From: Nocardia panacis
GTDB taxonomy: Bacteria; Actinomycetota; Actinomycetes; Mycobacteriales; Mycobacteriaceae
Length of the DNA: 64,000 nucleotides
Assembly: GCF_003598715.1 (NCBI RefSeq)
Contig: NZ_QZFU01000041.1
Location: forward strand, 62,001-126,000
Direction: 5' to 3'
Positions 15,249-23,515 of this stretch are shown piece after piece (position 1 is the stretch's first letter; every line of letters begins with the position of its first letter). Position numbers and translations under genes: made by a program. The notes under the pieces were generated by a model that was not told the DNA's origin, did no database searches, and worked only from the letters and a program-made list of their open reading frames with translations.

Positions 15249-15575
15249 TCAGGCTCTGTCCGGCGGCAGATCCGTCGCCCATATGAGCCGATCGATCGAC
15301 TTCTTGTTCCGTATCTCGGTGGTGGTGTACATGTTTGCGGCGCTGTACAGCGCATCGACATCGGTGTAGAAGGACGCGACCATCCGCTCGGCGCCGTCTG
15401 CCCAGTCCCGCCACGGGATTTCGTGCGACGACGCGCCCGCGCCCGACCAGGCGTCACCGAGGAAGTCCGACAGTTCCTGGACACGCTTTTCGATGGCATC
15501 GGCCATATCGTCCGATTGCCGTCGGACCCAGTCCGCTGTATCCGCGATGGCCTGCGCGTGAGCTTCCAATGTCAT
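15249..15575 (-). CDS. WXG100-like ESX protein, first gene of the toxin cassette
   Basis: This is a 108-residue protein with an ATG (15575) behind GGGGGTAGGCA. The helix-turn-helix hairpin has W-S-G in its turn (FLGDAWSGAGASSHEIP) between VRRQSDDMADAIEKRVQELS and FYTDVDALYSAANMYTTTEI. It probably forms a heterodimer with the 98-residue protein encoded next, as WXG100 pairs do. The segment upstream (15576-15800) holds no gene and must carry the cassette promoter; I see no clear -35/-10. Confidence 0.72.
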   Translation of the reverse strand: MTLEAHAQAIADTADWVRRQSDDMADAIEKRVQELSDFLGDAWSGAGASSHEIPWRDWADGAERMVASFYTDVDALYSAANMYTTTEIRNKKSIDRLIWATDLPPDRA

Positions 15576-15800
15576 TGCCTACCCCCAAAAAAGTCACCGA
15601 GGACATTTCCCGTGACCCCTTCGGGCACCTTACGTTTTCGACGACAGCATATCGTTGACGGGCTGCGTCCGGAGCGGGTTCCCACAGTACTCGAGGAGCG
15701 AATTCAATACCGGGGCAGTCCTTTACGATGTGCCGCCGGTTTGCCTTCGATCGTGAGGGTGGAATGAACGCCAGGCACCATGATCAATTCTGCGATATTG

Positions 15801-15840
15801 GGGAGCGGAGGGTCGCAGCTTCAAATCCATTCACCCCGAG
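15801..15840 (+). pseudogene. Decayed 3' end of tRNA-Pro(TGG), distal island boundary
   Basis: These 40 bases align without gaps to 11591-11630 of the intact tRNA-Pro: GGGAGCGGAG is identical, GGTCGCAGCT, TCAAATCCAT and TCACCCCGAG have one, two and one changes. The changes fall in the T arm and at the discriminator-adjacent base, so it could not function as a tRNA end. The D arm, acceptor 5' strand and anticodon are absent. It is the direct-repeat partner expected at the far end of an island integrated at tRNA-Pro. Confidence 0.78.
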
Positions 15841-15866
15841 CGCCTTTCAACCCCTGGGGGATCGGT

Positions 15867-16229
15867 TCAGGCGCAGTGGAATTCGAAGGGGAGGGTGGCG
15901 GTGGCGGCGGGGGTTACCTCGATTTGGAGGTAGGCCATGCTCGCCAGGGAGCAGCCGGAGGGGGTTTTGGTGATTTCGGCCATGTAGCAGTCCGGGGGGA
16001 AATCGCGGGTGGCGGTGCCGTCGCCTCCGGTGGTGAGGGTGGCCAGGACCGAGCCCGCGCGGCAGGTGGTGATACCGAATTGGGCGCCCGCGACGGGGAG
16101 GTGGTCGGCGCCCGTGGTGGCCACTACGCGCAGGGTGCCCTGATCCGGGTCGGCGTGGGCGGCGGGGGCGGCGAAGGCGACCAATGCGGCCGCGCCGAGC
16201 AGGGAGGTGAGGATCGATGTGGTGCGCAT
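15867..16229 (-). CDS. Small secreted protein with a CNA-B/SpaA-like fold
   Basis: The 120-residue precursor starts at an ATG (16229) behind AAGGAG. It begins with a clear Sec signal peptide (MRTTSILTSLLGAAALVAFA, cleavage near AAHA-DPDQ). The mature part of about 94 residues (GTLRVVATTGADHLPVAGAQ, TTGGDGTATRDFPPDCYMAE) has the beta-sandwich pattern of prealbumin/CNA-B-like domains found in surface proteins, with several Cys that could form disulfides. It lies just outside the tRNA-Pro remnant. Function unknown. Confidence 0.7.
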   Translation of the reverse strand: MRTTSILTSLLGAAALVAFAAPAAHADPDQGTLRVVATTGADHLPVAGAQFGITTCRAGSVLATLTTGGDGTATRDFPPDCYMAEITKTPSGCSLASMAYLQIEVTPAATATLPFEFHCA

Positions 16230-16346
16230 CCGAATCTCCTTATGGCTGAACGGAAGGGCCTGAGCCAATATAGGCGCGGATTCGGGTGGACACGCAGAGG
16301 GAAGGCGGGCGGCGCGTCTGCCGGGTGGTGTCCGCGCCGCCGGGCT

Positions 16347-16592
16347 TCACAGGCGCGGGTCGACGGGTTCGGGCGCCAGCGCGAGCACGGCGAACACCGC
16401 CTCATGCACCCGCCACAGGGGTTCGCCCGCGACGAACCGGTCCAGGGCCTCGAGGCCGAGGGTGTATTCGCGCAGCGCCATGGCACGTTTGCGGTCGAGT
16501 CCTCGGTCGCGCAGTCTGCGCAGGTTGTCTGGAAGGGCGCGAGCCGCACGCCGTCGAGGTGCGATGGTCGCCCGCGGATCCGGCGCGGGCAA
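16347..16592 (-). CDS. Hypothetical protein downstream of glycosyltransferase
   Basis: This frame of 81 codons begins seven bases after the glycosyltransferase stop with a TTG; no ribosome-binding site is visible, so the true start may be internal. The C-terminal 50 residues (RAMALREYTLGLEALDRFVA, GEPLWRVHEAVFAVLALAPE) look like a real helical protein. It is likely co-transcribed with the glycosyltransferase. No family recognised. Confidence 0.45.
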   Translation of the reverse strand: MPAPDPRATIAPRRRAARALPDNLRRLRDRGLDRKRAMALREYTLGLEALDRFVAGEPLWRVHEAVFAVLALAPEPVDPRL

Positions 16593-16599
16593 GGAGGTT

Positions 16600-17505
16600 T
16601 CAGCCGTAGTAGGTCCGGTAGCGCAGGCTCGCGCGGATCCGCCCGACGAACACGCCCGCGTGCAGCACCCATAGTCCGTGTGGAATTCTGTTGCGGGTCA
16701 ACGGAATATACGGATTGTGCCGTACGGTCATCAGCAGCGACTGCAGGGTCGCCTGCCACGGCAGCCGCGGGCAGCCATTGGCCCGGTGTTTCACATATAC
16801 CTGTACGGCCCCGTAGCCGTAGTTCACCGACTGCTGCCAGGCGGCGTCCCAGTCGTGCCGCAGCCGATAGGCGACCAGTGCGTCCGAGGCGTGCCCGAAG
16901 CGCAGTCCGGCCAGTTGCAGCCGCCACGAGATGTCGACATCGTCCCCGGCGATGATCAATTCCTCGTCGTAGCCGCCGATCTTCTCGAAGGCGCTGCGCC
17001 AGTAGCTGGTGTTGTTGCCGTTGGCGTAGGGCAGCCAGTGGGTCGGGAAGCCGTCCTCCGGTGCGGGCAGCGGCCGCGACAGCGCGACCTCGGGCGTGTT
17101 GAGCGAGGTCACCTCCAGTGCGCCGCTGACGGCGTCGTAGTCGGCGGCGGTCCGCACCAGCGCGCTCAACCAGCCGGGATACACCCGGTCGTCCTGGTCG
17201 ACGAAGGCCAGGAACTCGCCCTTGGCCACCTTGGCCGCATTGTTGCGGGCGAAGGGAGCGCCGCGCTTGGCCGAGCTGTCGACGTAGCGCAGCCCGAGTC
17301 GCGAGGTCAGCGGATGGTTCGAAATATGTTCGCGCAGACCGTCTTTGGAGCCGTTGTCGCTGACTATCACCTCATAGGACCCCTGATAGTCCTGTTCGGC
17401 GAGCCCGGCGAGTTGTTCGTCCAAGTCGGGAAGCCCGTTGTAGACGGGAATGATGATCGAAACGAATTCGGGGCCTGCCTGTGCGGACCCATTATCAATG
17501 CTCAC
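16600..17505 (-). CDS. Family 2 glycosyltransferase
   Basis: This is a 301-residue GT-A enzyme. The GTG at 17505 follows AGAAAGAAC and puts the first strand (FVSIIIPVYNGLPDLDEQLA) near residue 15, as usual. The nucleotide-sugar/metal motif is the DQDD group near residue 105 (GEFLAFVDQDDRVYPGW), and EELIIAGDDVDISWRLQLAG near 200 carries the catalytic-base region. The C-terminus ends in a short hydrophobic stretch and a basic tail. It should transfer a sugar to an envelope glycan or glycolipid; the donor and acceptor cannot be read from the sequence. Confidence 0.88.
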   Translation of the reverse strand: MSIDNGSAQAGPEFVSIIIPVYNGLPDLDEQLAGLAEQDYQGSYEVIVSDNGSKDGLREHISNHPLTSRLGLRYVDSSAKRGAPFARNNAAKVAKGEFLAFVDQDDRVYPGWLSALVRTAADYDAVSGALEVTSLNTPEVALSRPLPAPEDGFPTHWLPYANGNNTSYWRSAFEKIGGYDEELIIAGDDVDISWRLQLAGLRFGHASDALVAYRLRHDWDAAWQQSVNYGYGAVQVYVKHRANGCPRLPWQATLQSLLMTVRHNPYIPLTRNRIPHGLWVLHAGVFVGRIRASLRYRTYYG

Positions 17506-17620
17506 GGCGTTCTTTCTCGTATGCCCACTTCGCCGTTCGCCAACGCTAGAGGCAAGCCCCGGTGACCCGCAACCCGACGGCAACCACGCGTGGGTGGTCG
17601 CGGTGGTTTAGGTTCGGCCC

Positions 17621-18175
17621 ATGCATGCACTCGCCAGGATCATCGGATTCGGCACGGCCGCCGCGGCCGCCCTCGCGCTCACCGCCTGCGGTTCGAGCGA
17701 TGACAAGTCCACCGCCCCGGCAAAATCCTCCACCGTCGCCGCGCAGTCCGCGCAGGGCAAGGGCCGCGAATGCGCGGCCGAGGATATCGGCGTCGACGGC
17801 GGATTCGGCGCCGCGCCGAAGATCACCATCCCGGACGACTGTGATCCGCCCAAGCAGTTGATCGTCAAGGACCTGGTCGCGGGCAAGGGGCCGGGCGCGG
17901 CCGTTGGCGAGCCGCTGACCATGAACTACGCCCTGGTGACGTGGTCGGACCACAAGAAGAAGGACAGCTCCTTCGACCGGGGCAAGCCGTTCCAGCTCAC
18001 CCTGGGCGCGGGCCGGGTCATCCAGGGTTGGGATCAAGGTTTGGTCGGTGTCCAGCAGGGCGCGCGCAGGTTGTTGATCGTGCCGCCGGATCTGGGCTAC
18101 GGCAGCGGCGGCAATGGCATCAAACCGAACGAGACCCTGGTCTTCGTGACCGACGCGGTCGCGGTCGGCAAGTAG
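17621..18175 (+). CDS. FKBP-type peptidyl-prolyl isomerase lipoprotein
   Basis: The precursor has 184 residues with a lipoprotein signal (AAAAALALTAC, modified Cys23) and a Ser/Ala-rich spacer. The FKBP domain spans about residues 85-184 and keeps the family landmarks: FDRGKPFQLTLGAG, VIQGWDQGLVGVQQGARRLL and PPDLGYGSGG. It should catalyse proline isomerisation of exported proteins on the outer face of the membrane. It sits directly upstream of tig, another folding factor, on the same strand, but with about 135 bases between them. Confidence 0.9.
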   Translation: MHALARIIGFGTAAAAALALTACGSSDDKSTAPAKSSTVAAQSAQGKGRECAAEDIGVDGGFGAAPKITIPDDCDPPKQLIVKDLVAGKGPGAAVGEPLTMNYALVTWSDHKKKDSSFDRGKPFQLTLGAGRVIQGWDQGLVGVQQGARRLLIVPPDLGYGSGGNGIKPNETLVFVTDAVAVGK

Positions 18176-18311
18176 ACACACACCGCCTGAAGGGCGCTCG
18201 GGCCGGTCGACTAGCCTGGAGCGGATGCGTTTGCCGCGTCCCTCATCGTTCGCCCATCCCTTGATGAGGGTTGCGCCCACCCGTTACGAACGACGAACAA
18301 GGAGCATGTCC

Positions 18312-19688
18312 GTGAAGAGCACCGTCGAGCAGCTGAGCCCGACCAGGGTCCGGATCAATGTCGAGGTGCCCTTCGATGAGCTCAAGCCCGACTTCGACCG
18401 CGCCTACAAGACCCTGGCCAAGCAGGTGCGCATTCCGGGCTTCCGGCCCGGCAAGGCGCCTGCCCGGCTGCTCGAGGCCCGCCTCGGTCGTGGCGCGATC
18501 CTGGAGCAGGTCGTCAACGACGCGCTGCCCGGCCGCTACAGCGAGGCTGTCACCAGCACCGAGGTGAAGGTCATCGGTCAGCCCGAGATCGAGATCACCA
18601 AGATCGAGGACGGCCAGGAGTTGGCCTTCACCGCCGAGGTCGACGTCCGCCCCGAGATCGCGCTGCCCGACTACACCGCCATCGAGGTCTCCGTCGACGC
18701 GTTCACCATCGGCGATGAGGACATCGAGGAGCAACTGCAGTCGCTGCGCCAGCGTTTCGGCACCCTGACCGGTGTCGAGCGCCCGGTCACCGAGGGCGAT
18801 TTCGTCTCCATCGACCTGTCGGCCACCGTCGACGGCGCCGAGGTCCCCGAGGCCGCCACCACCGGCCTGTCGCACGAGGTCGGCTCCGGCCAGTTGATCG
18901 AGGGGCTCGACGAGGCCCTGATCGGCCTGTCGGCGGGCGAGTCGAAGGATTTCACCTCCACGCTGGTCGCGGGTGAGCACGCGGGCAAGGAGGCGGTCAT
19001 CACCGTCAAGGTGCAGACCGTCAAGGAGCGCGAACTGCCCGAGGCCGATGACGAATTCGCCCAGCTGGCATCCGAGTTCGACACCCTCGACGAGCTGAAG
19101 GAAGACCTGAAGACCCGCGTCGAGCGCGTCAAGAAGGTGGAGCAGGCGGGCGAGATCCGCGACAAGGTGCTCGAGACCCTGCTCGAGCAGGTCGAGGTGC
19201 CGCTGCCGGAGAAGGTCGTCCAGGCCGAGATCGACGCCGTCCTGCACGATGCGGTGCACCCCTTCGATCACGACGAGGCCAAGCTCGCCGAGGCGCTCGA
19301 GGCGCAGGGTTCCAGCCGCGAGGAATTCGACAACGACACCAAGGAGTCGGCGGAGAAGTCGGTGAAGACCCAGCTGCTGCTGGACGCCATCGCCGAGGCC
19401 GAGGGCACCCAGGTCGGCCAGGAGGAGCTCACCGAGCGCATCCTGTTCCAGTCGCAGCGCTACGGCCTCTCGCCCGAGCAGTTCATCCAGCAGGTGCAGC
19501 AGGCCGGTCAGTTGGGCGCGATCTTCGCCGATGTGCGCCGGGGCAAGGCGCTGGCCGGTGTGGTCACACAGGTGAAGGTCACCGATTCGGCGGGCAATGC
19601 GGTGGACACCGCCGAAATGTTCGGCGCGCCTGCCGATTCCGAAGCCGAGGATGCGGCGGCCGAAGAGGTCGTGGCCTCGGCCGAGTAG
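18312..19688 (+). CDS. tig: Trigger factor
   Basis: This is the ribosome-associated chaperone, 458 residues. The GTG at 18312 is chosen because AAGGAG lies seven bases upstream and the product then begins VKSTVEQLSPTRVRINVEVP, as in relatives; the ATG two codons earlier is too close to that site. The ribosome-binding loop GFRPGKAPARLL is near residues 41-52. The FKBP-like PPIase domain covers about 150-245 (EGDFVSIDLSATVDG), and the helical chaperone arms fill the rest, with an acidic C-terminal tail. A TAGCCT -10-like element at 18212-18217 may be its promoter. It precedes clpP1P2, the usual order in this group. Confidence 0.97.
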   Translation: MKSTVEQLSPTRVRINVEVPFDELKPDFDRAYKTLAKQVRIPGFRPGKAPARLLEARLGRGAILEQVVNDALPGRYSEAVTSTEVKVIGQPEIEITKIEDGQELAFTAEVDVRPEIALPDYTAIEVSVDAFTIGDEDIEEQLQSLRQRFGTLTGVERPVTEGDFVSIDLSATVDGAEVPEAATTGLSHEVGSGQLIEGLDEALIGLSAGESKDFTSTLVAGEHAGKEAVITVKVQTVKERELPEADDEFAQLASEFDTLDELKEDLKTRVERVKKVEQAGEIRDKVLETLLEQVEVPLPEKVVQAEIDAVLHDAVHPFDHDEAKLAEALEAQGSSREEFDNDTKESAEKSVKTQLLLDAIAEAEGTQVGQEELTERILFQSQRYGLSPEQFIQQVQQAGQLGAIFADVRRGKALAGVVTQVKVTDSAGNAVDTAEMFGAPADSEAEDAAAEEVVASAE

Positions 19689-19708
19689 TCCGTGGGACCG
19701 GGCGCGTG

Positions 19709-19726
19709 ATTGCGCTGTAAGCGAAG
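19709..19726. promoter_or_regulatory. ClgR-like operator upstream of clpP1
   Basis: ATTGCGCTGTAAGCGAAG contains CGCT-GTA-AGCG flanked by AT-rich bases, close to the actinobacterial ClgR consensus (CGCYNANRGCG with W flanks; I count two deviations). ClgR is the known activator of clpP1P2 in actinobacteria, and the site lies about 115-130 bases before the clpP1 start. Confidence 0.6.
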
Positions 19727-19838
19727 AATGGGCGGTGCCGGGAGTTCGGTGCCGCCCTGCTTCGTTAATGTTTCTGACAAGCGAACAGATGGCTGCTCGG
19801 ATCATCAGCAACGAGCCGGCGAGAGAAGGCAGGTACCC

Positions 19839-20447
19839 GTGACAATCAACCAGGCAGGGGTCGTCATGACATCCGCGACGGCTGGTCTCAACCTCAGCGA
19901 TTCGGTCTACGAGCGGCTGCTGCGCGAGCGCATCATCTTCCTGGGCACCCAGGTCGACGACGATATCGCCAATAAGTTGTGCGCTCAGATCCTGCTGCTG
20001 TCGGCCGAGGACCCCACGCGCGATATCGCGCTGTACATCAACTCGCCGGGCGGCTCGGTCACGGCGGGTATGGCCATCTACGACACGATGCAGTACGCCG
20101 ACTGCGATATCCGCACGTACGGAATGGGTTTGGCGGCCTCGATGGGGCAGTTCCTGCTCACCGCGGGCACCAAGGGCAAGCGTTTCGCGCTGCCGCACGC
20201 GCGCATCATGATGCATCAGCCCTCGGCGGGTATCGGTGGTTCGGCCGCCGATATCGCGATCATGGCCGAGCAGTTCGCCCACACCAAACGCGAGCTGAAC
20301 GAGTTGCAGGCCCAGCACACCGGCAAATCGGTGGAGCAGGTCGCCGCCGACGCCGATCGCGACCGCTGGTTCACCGCCGCCGAGGCGCTGGAGTACGGCT
20401 TCATCGACCACGTGATCAGCCGCGCGAACCAGAACGGCGCGAGGTAA
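19839..20447 (+). CDS. clpP1: ClpP1 protease subunit
   Basis: The 202-residue catalytic subunit of the ClpP1P2 protease has Ser101 in GMGLAASMGQFLL and His126 in RIMMHQPSA; the Asp lies near 175. The GTG at 19839 follows GAAGGCAGG; an ATG nine codons later is an alternative with AGGGG in front. It assembles with ClpP2 into a mixed double-ring peptidase fed by ClpX or ClpC. It is co-directional with clpP2 (42-base gap), so the two are probably co-transcribed under ClgR control. Confidence 0.96.
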   Translation: MTINQAGVVMTSATAGLNLSDSVYERLLRERIIFLGTQVDDDIANKLCAQILLLSAEDPTRDIALYINSPGGSVTAGMAIYDTMQYADCDIRTYGMGLAASMGQFLLTAGTKGKRFALPHARIMMHQPSAGIGGSAADIAIMAEQFAHTKRELNELQAQHTGKSVEQVAADADRDRWFTAAEALEYGFIDHVISRANQNGAR

Positions 20448-20489
20448 GCAGCGCGTATCCCGCTCACCCACACAGACTTTGGAGAGAAG

Positions 20490-21155
20490 ATGGCCCTGAT
20501 CGATCCGCGCGCAGGCCTGAGCGGCACAGCTCCCGCGATGCCGCAGTCGCGTTACATTCTGCCCTCGTTCATCGAGCACTCGAGCTTCGGTGTCAAGGAG
20601 TCCAACCCCTATAACAAGCTGTTCGAGGAGCGGATCATCTTCCTCGGCGTGCAGGTGGACGACGCCTCGGCCAATGACATCATGGCGCAGTTGCTGGTGC
20701 TGGAATCCCTGGATCCCGACCGCGACATCACCATGTACATCAATTCGCCCGGTGGTTCGTTCACCTCGCTGATGGCGATCTACGACACCATGCAGTACGT
20801 GCGCGCCGATGTCGCCACCGTCTGCCTGGGTCAGGCCGCCTCGGCCGCCGCGGTGCTGCTGGCCGCGGGCACTCCCGGCAAGCGCGCCTGCCTGCCCAAT
20901 GCCCGCGTGCTGATCCACCAGCCTTCGGTGGAGGGCGGCATTCAGGGTCAGGTCTCGGATCTGGAGATCCAGGCCGCCGAGATCGAGCGGATGCGCAGGC
21001 TCATGGAGACCACGCTGGCCCGCCACACCGGCAAGGACGCCGACACCATCCGCAAGGACACCGATCGCGACAAGATCCTGACCGCCGAGGACGCCAAGGA
21101 GTACGGCATCGTCGACACGGTGTTCGAATACCGCAAGCTGAGCGCCAAGAAGTAG
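20490..21155 (+). CDS. clpP2: ClpP2 protease subunit
   Basis: This is a 221-residue serine peptidase subunit. The ATG (20490) follows GGAGAGAAG. Catalytic Ser118 lies in CLGQAASAAAVLL and His143 in ARVLIHQPS; the Asp is further on in the handle region. The N-terminal 40 residues before NPYNKLFEERIIFLG form the propeptide and axial region typical of ClpP2, processed in relatives. It is paired with clpP1 upstream and followed by a terminator-like hairpin. Confidence 0.96.
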   Translation: MALIDPRAGLSGTAPAMPQSRYILPSFIEHSSFGVKESNPYNKLFEERIIFLGVQVDDASANDIMAQLLVLESLDPDRDITMYINSPGGSFTSLMAIYDTMQYVRADVATVCLGQAASAAAVLLAAGTPGKRACLPNARVLIHQPSVEGGIQGQVSDLEIQAAEIERMRRLMETTLARHTGKDADTIRKDTDRDKILTAEDAKEYGIVDTVFEYRKLSAKK

Positions 21156-21284
21156 GCAGTTTTCCGGCTCCGCCGGGCCTGGACCGGATCGGGACGCAGG
21201 ATTGCGGTCCTTGTTCGGGGCGGCGGATTCGATAGCCCAGTAGATGGCTCGGAAGTTGCTGTGCGGCAGTGGAATACGGCTGGT

Positions 21285-21307
21285 GACGGGCCGGTGGACG
21301 GCCCGTC
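21285..21307 (+). terminator. Hairpin after clpP1-clpP2; rest of the clpP2-clpX gap
   Basis: GACGGGCCG-GTGGA-CGGCCCGTC is a perfect 9-bp stem with a 5-base loop, 130 bases after clpP2. No T-run follows. The gap to clpX (21156-21641) has no gene. It contains a TTGACA (21521-21526) without a good -10, and a TACGGT box (21491-21496) that may belong to the clpX promoter. Confidence 0.45.
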
Positions 21308-21641
21308 CCGCCGTTGGGCTACGGTGTTGCGCACCGATCCGATTCGGGTCCGGCGCGGCGGTGTCGGGTCGATCGGGACGGCGGCGGTTGCCGGCCGCCG
21401 GGTCGAGGTGCGGGCGATGCTCCGGTGAGAACCCGCACAACCCCGACGAGAAACATGCTCGAGTTGTCGCCCTCGGTCGCGCACACCGGGTACGGTCAAC
21501 CTAGGAACCTTTGCTCCCGGTTGACAGCACTGCCCCTCCCGCCGGAATCGGCAGCGGCGTCCCCGAATCGCCCGAGGATGGCAGACGGCTGGCAATCAGG
21601 AACGACGGTTGCACGCGGACAAGGAAGTAGGGACCCACGAG

Positions 21642-22922
21642 ATGGCGCGCATCGGAGACGGCGGCGATCTGCTGAAGTGCTCGTTCTGCGGAAAGAGCCA
21701 GAAGCAGGTCAAGAAGCTCATTGCGGGACCAGGGGTGTACATCTGCGACGAGTGCATCGATCTGTGCAACGAGATCATCGAGGAGGAGCTGGCCGAGTCC
21801 AGTGAGGTCAAACTCGATGAGCTGCCCAAGCCTGCCGAGATCCGGGATTTCCTGGAGAACTACGTCATCGGGCAGGACACCGCCAAACGCACCCTCGCCG
21901 TCGCCGTCTACAACCACTACAAGCGCATCCAAGCGGGCGACAAGAGCCGAGACAGTCGCGGGGAGACAGTCGAACTCACCAAGTCCAACATCCTCATGCT
22001 CGGCCCCACCGGCTGCGGTAAGACCTACCTGGCGCAGACGCTGGCCAAGATGCTCAATGTCCCCTTCGCCATCGCCGACGCCACGGCGCTGACCGAGGCG
22101 GGCTATGTCGGCGAGGATGTGGAGAACATCCTGCTCAAGCTGATCCAGGCCGCGGATTACGACGTCAAGCGCGCCGAGACGGGCATCATCTACATCGACG
22201 AGGTCGACAAGATCGCCCGCAAGAGCGAGAACCCGTCCATCACCCGCGACGTGTCGGGTGAGGGCGTGCAGCAGGCGCTGCTGAAGATTCTGGAGGGCAC
22301 CCAGGCGAGCGTTCCCCCGCAGGGCGGGCGCAAGCATCCGCATCAGGAGTTCATCCAGATCGACACCACCAATGTGCTGTTCATCGTGGCGGGCGCGTTC
22401 GCGGGTCTGGAGAAGATCATCTCCGACCGCATCGGCCATCGCGGTATCGGCTTCGGCGCCGAGGTGCGTTCCAAGGCCGAGATCGATACCACCGATCACT
22501 TCGCCGAGGTGATGCCGGAGGATCTGATCAAGTTCGGTCTGATTCCGGAGTTCATCGGCCGCCTGCCGATCGTGGCCTCGGTGACCAATCTGGACAAGGA
22601 ATCGCTGATCAAGATCCTGTCCGAGCCGAAGAACGCGCTGGTCAAGCAGTACATTCGCCTCTTCGAAATGGATGGCGTCGACCTGGAGTTCACCCAGGAC
22701 GCGCTGGAGGCCGTCGCGGATCAGGCGATCCTGCGCGGCACCGGTGCGCGCGGTCTGCGCGCCATCATGGAGGAGGTGCTGCTCCCCGTGATGTACGACA
22801 TCCCGAGCCGCGACGATGTGGCCAAGGTCGTCGTCGATGCCGACACCGTCAACGACAATGTGCTGCCCACCATCGTCCCGCGCAAGCCGCAGCGGCCCGA
22901 GCGTCGGGAGAAGTCGGCTTGA
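21642..22922 (+). CDS. clpX: ClpX ATPase, unfoldase of the Clp protease
   Basis: The 426-residue AAA+ unfoldase starts at the ATG at 21642, giving MARIGDGGDLLKCSFCGKSQ; an ATG eleven codons upstream is less likely. The N-terminal zinc domain has two CxxC pairs (CSFC and CDEC with a further Cys). Walker A is GPTGCGKT near 125-132, Walker B IIYIDEVDKI, and the IGFGAEV loop contacts ClpP. A C-terminal sensor-2 region (GTGARGLRAIMEE) is intact. It delivers substrates to ClpP1P2. It is separated from clpP2 by 486 bases and is probably transcribed independently. Confidence 0.97.
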   Translation: MARIGDGGDLLKCSFCGKSQKQVKKLIAGPGVYICDECIDLCNEIIEEELAESSEVKLDELPKPAEIRDFLENYVIGQDTAKRTLAVAVYNHYKRIQAGDKSRDSRGETVELTKSNILMLGPTGCGKTYLAQTLAKMLNVPFAIADATALTEAGYVGEDVENILLKLIQAADYDVKRAETGIIYIDEVDKIARKSENPSITRDVSGEGVQQALLKILEGTQASVPPQGGRKHPHQEFIQIDTTNVLFIVAGAFAGLEKIISDRIGHRGIGFGAEVRSKAEIDTTDHFAEVMPEDLIKFGLIPEFIGRLPIVASVTNLDKESLIKILSEPKNALVKQYIRLFEMDGVDLEFTQDALEAVADQAILRGTGARGLRAIMEEVLLPVMYDIPSRDDVAKVVVDADTVNDNVLPTIVPRKPQRPERREKSA

Positions 22923-22940
22923 TCCGCTAGGGCCTGTGTC

Positions 22941-23393
22941 CTAGAGCGGCAGTGCCCGGTCGGTGACGATCTGCTTCATTACCAGGGTCGAGGTCAGTCG
23001 GCCCACGCCCGGCAGGGTCGCCAGTCGGTCGTCGTAGAGCCGCTGGAAGGCCGTGAGGTCGGCGGCGACTACCCGCAGTAGATAGTCGGGTTCGCCGAAG
23101 AGGCGCTGTGCCTGGACGACCTGGGGGATTTCGGTGAGCGCCTGTTCGAAGGCCGAGACGGTGCCTCGGTCTTCTTGATTCATGCTCACGAACACGATGG
23201 CCTCGAAGGTCAGGCCCACCGCGGCCGCGTCCACCACGGCGCGGTAGCCGCGAATCGCGCCATTGGCCTCCAATTCCCGCAACCGGCGATGGCACGGTGA
23301 CAGGCTCAACCGCACTTTGGCGGCGAGGTCGGTGAGGGTGATCCGGCCGTTGCGCTGGAGCTCGGCAAGGATCTTCCGATCTATGGCATCCAC
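22941..23393 (-). CDS. Lrp/AsnC-family regulator
   Basis: The product has 150 residues, the normal Lrp length, if the GTG at 23393 is used; further upstream sequence belongs to the divergent promoter region. The helix-turn-helix is VDAIDRKILAELQRNGRITL followed by LAAKVRLSLSPCHRRLRELE. The RAM ligand-binding domain covers about 70-140 (GEPDYLLRVVAADLTAFQRL). It is transcribed divergently from a LysE-type exporter 122 bases away, the common arrangement for an amino-acid-responsive regulator of efflux. Confidence 0.88.
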   Translation of the reverse strand: MDAIDRKILAELQRNGRITLTDLAAKVRLSLSPCHRRLRELEANGAIRGYRAVVDAAAVGLTFEAIVFVSMNQEDRGTVSAFEQALTEIPQVVQAQRLFGEPDYLLRVVAADLTAFQRLYDDRLATLPGVGRLTSTLVMKQIVTDRALPL

Positions 23394-23515
23394 GGAGAAG
23401 ATTCTTCCACGCCGGGGCGATTCGCCGAAAATACTTGGAATCCTGTTCGGCCACACTGGAATTAGTCTCCTCTTCGAGAGAAATAACGGTGTTTGTCGAG
23501 AAGAGGGAGACAGTC

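Larger units (their letters stand above)
11633..15840. mobile_element. Old genomic island in tRNA-Pro carrying a T7SS toxin cassette
   Basis: The region is bounded by the intact tRNA-Pro(TGG) and a direct, decayed copy of its last 40 bases (36 of 40 identical), 4210 bases apart. It holds a PAP2-like membrane protein, a pentapeptide-repeat protein, a large proline-rich toxin-like protein and two WXG100-like proteins. No integrase remains. By eye, the gaps within it are more AT-rich than the flanking chromosome. The direct repeat at a tRNA 3' end is the classical footprint of integration; mismatches in the distal copy suggest an old event. Confidence 0.65.

Noticed and set aside
13333..15414. 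Longer toxin frame starting at 15414
   Set aside because: The first 160 codons overlap the two WXG100-like genes in another frame and are Arg/His-rich; the ATGA overlap at 14934 marks the real start.
18243..21440. Leftward open frame of over 1000 codons opposite tig-clpP1-clpP2
   Set aside because: It is a high-GC antisense shadow: it covers three certain genes, has repetitive Arg/Gly/Leu-rich sequence and no ribosome-binding site.
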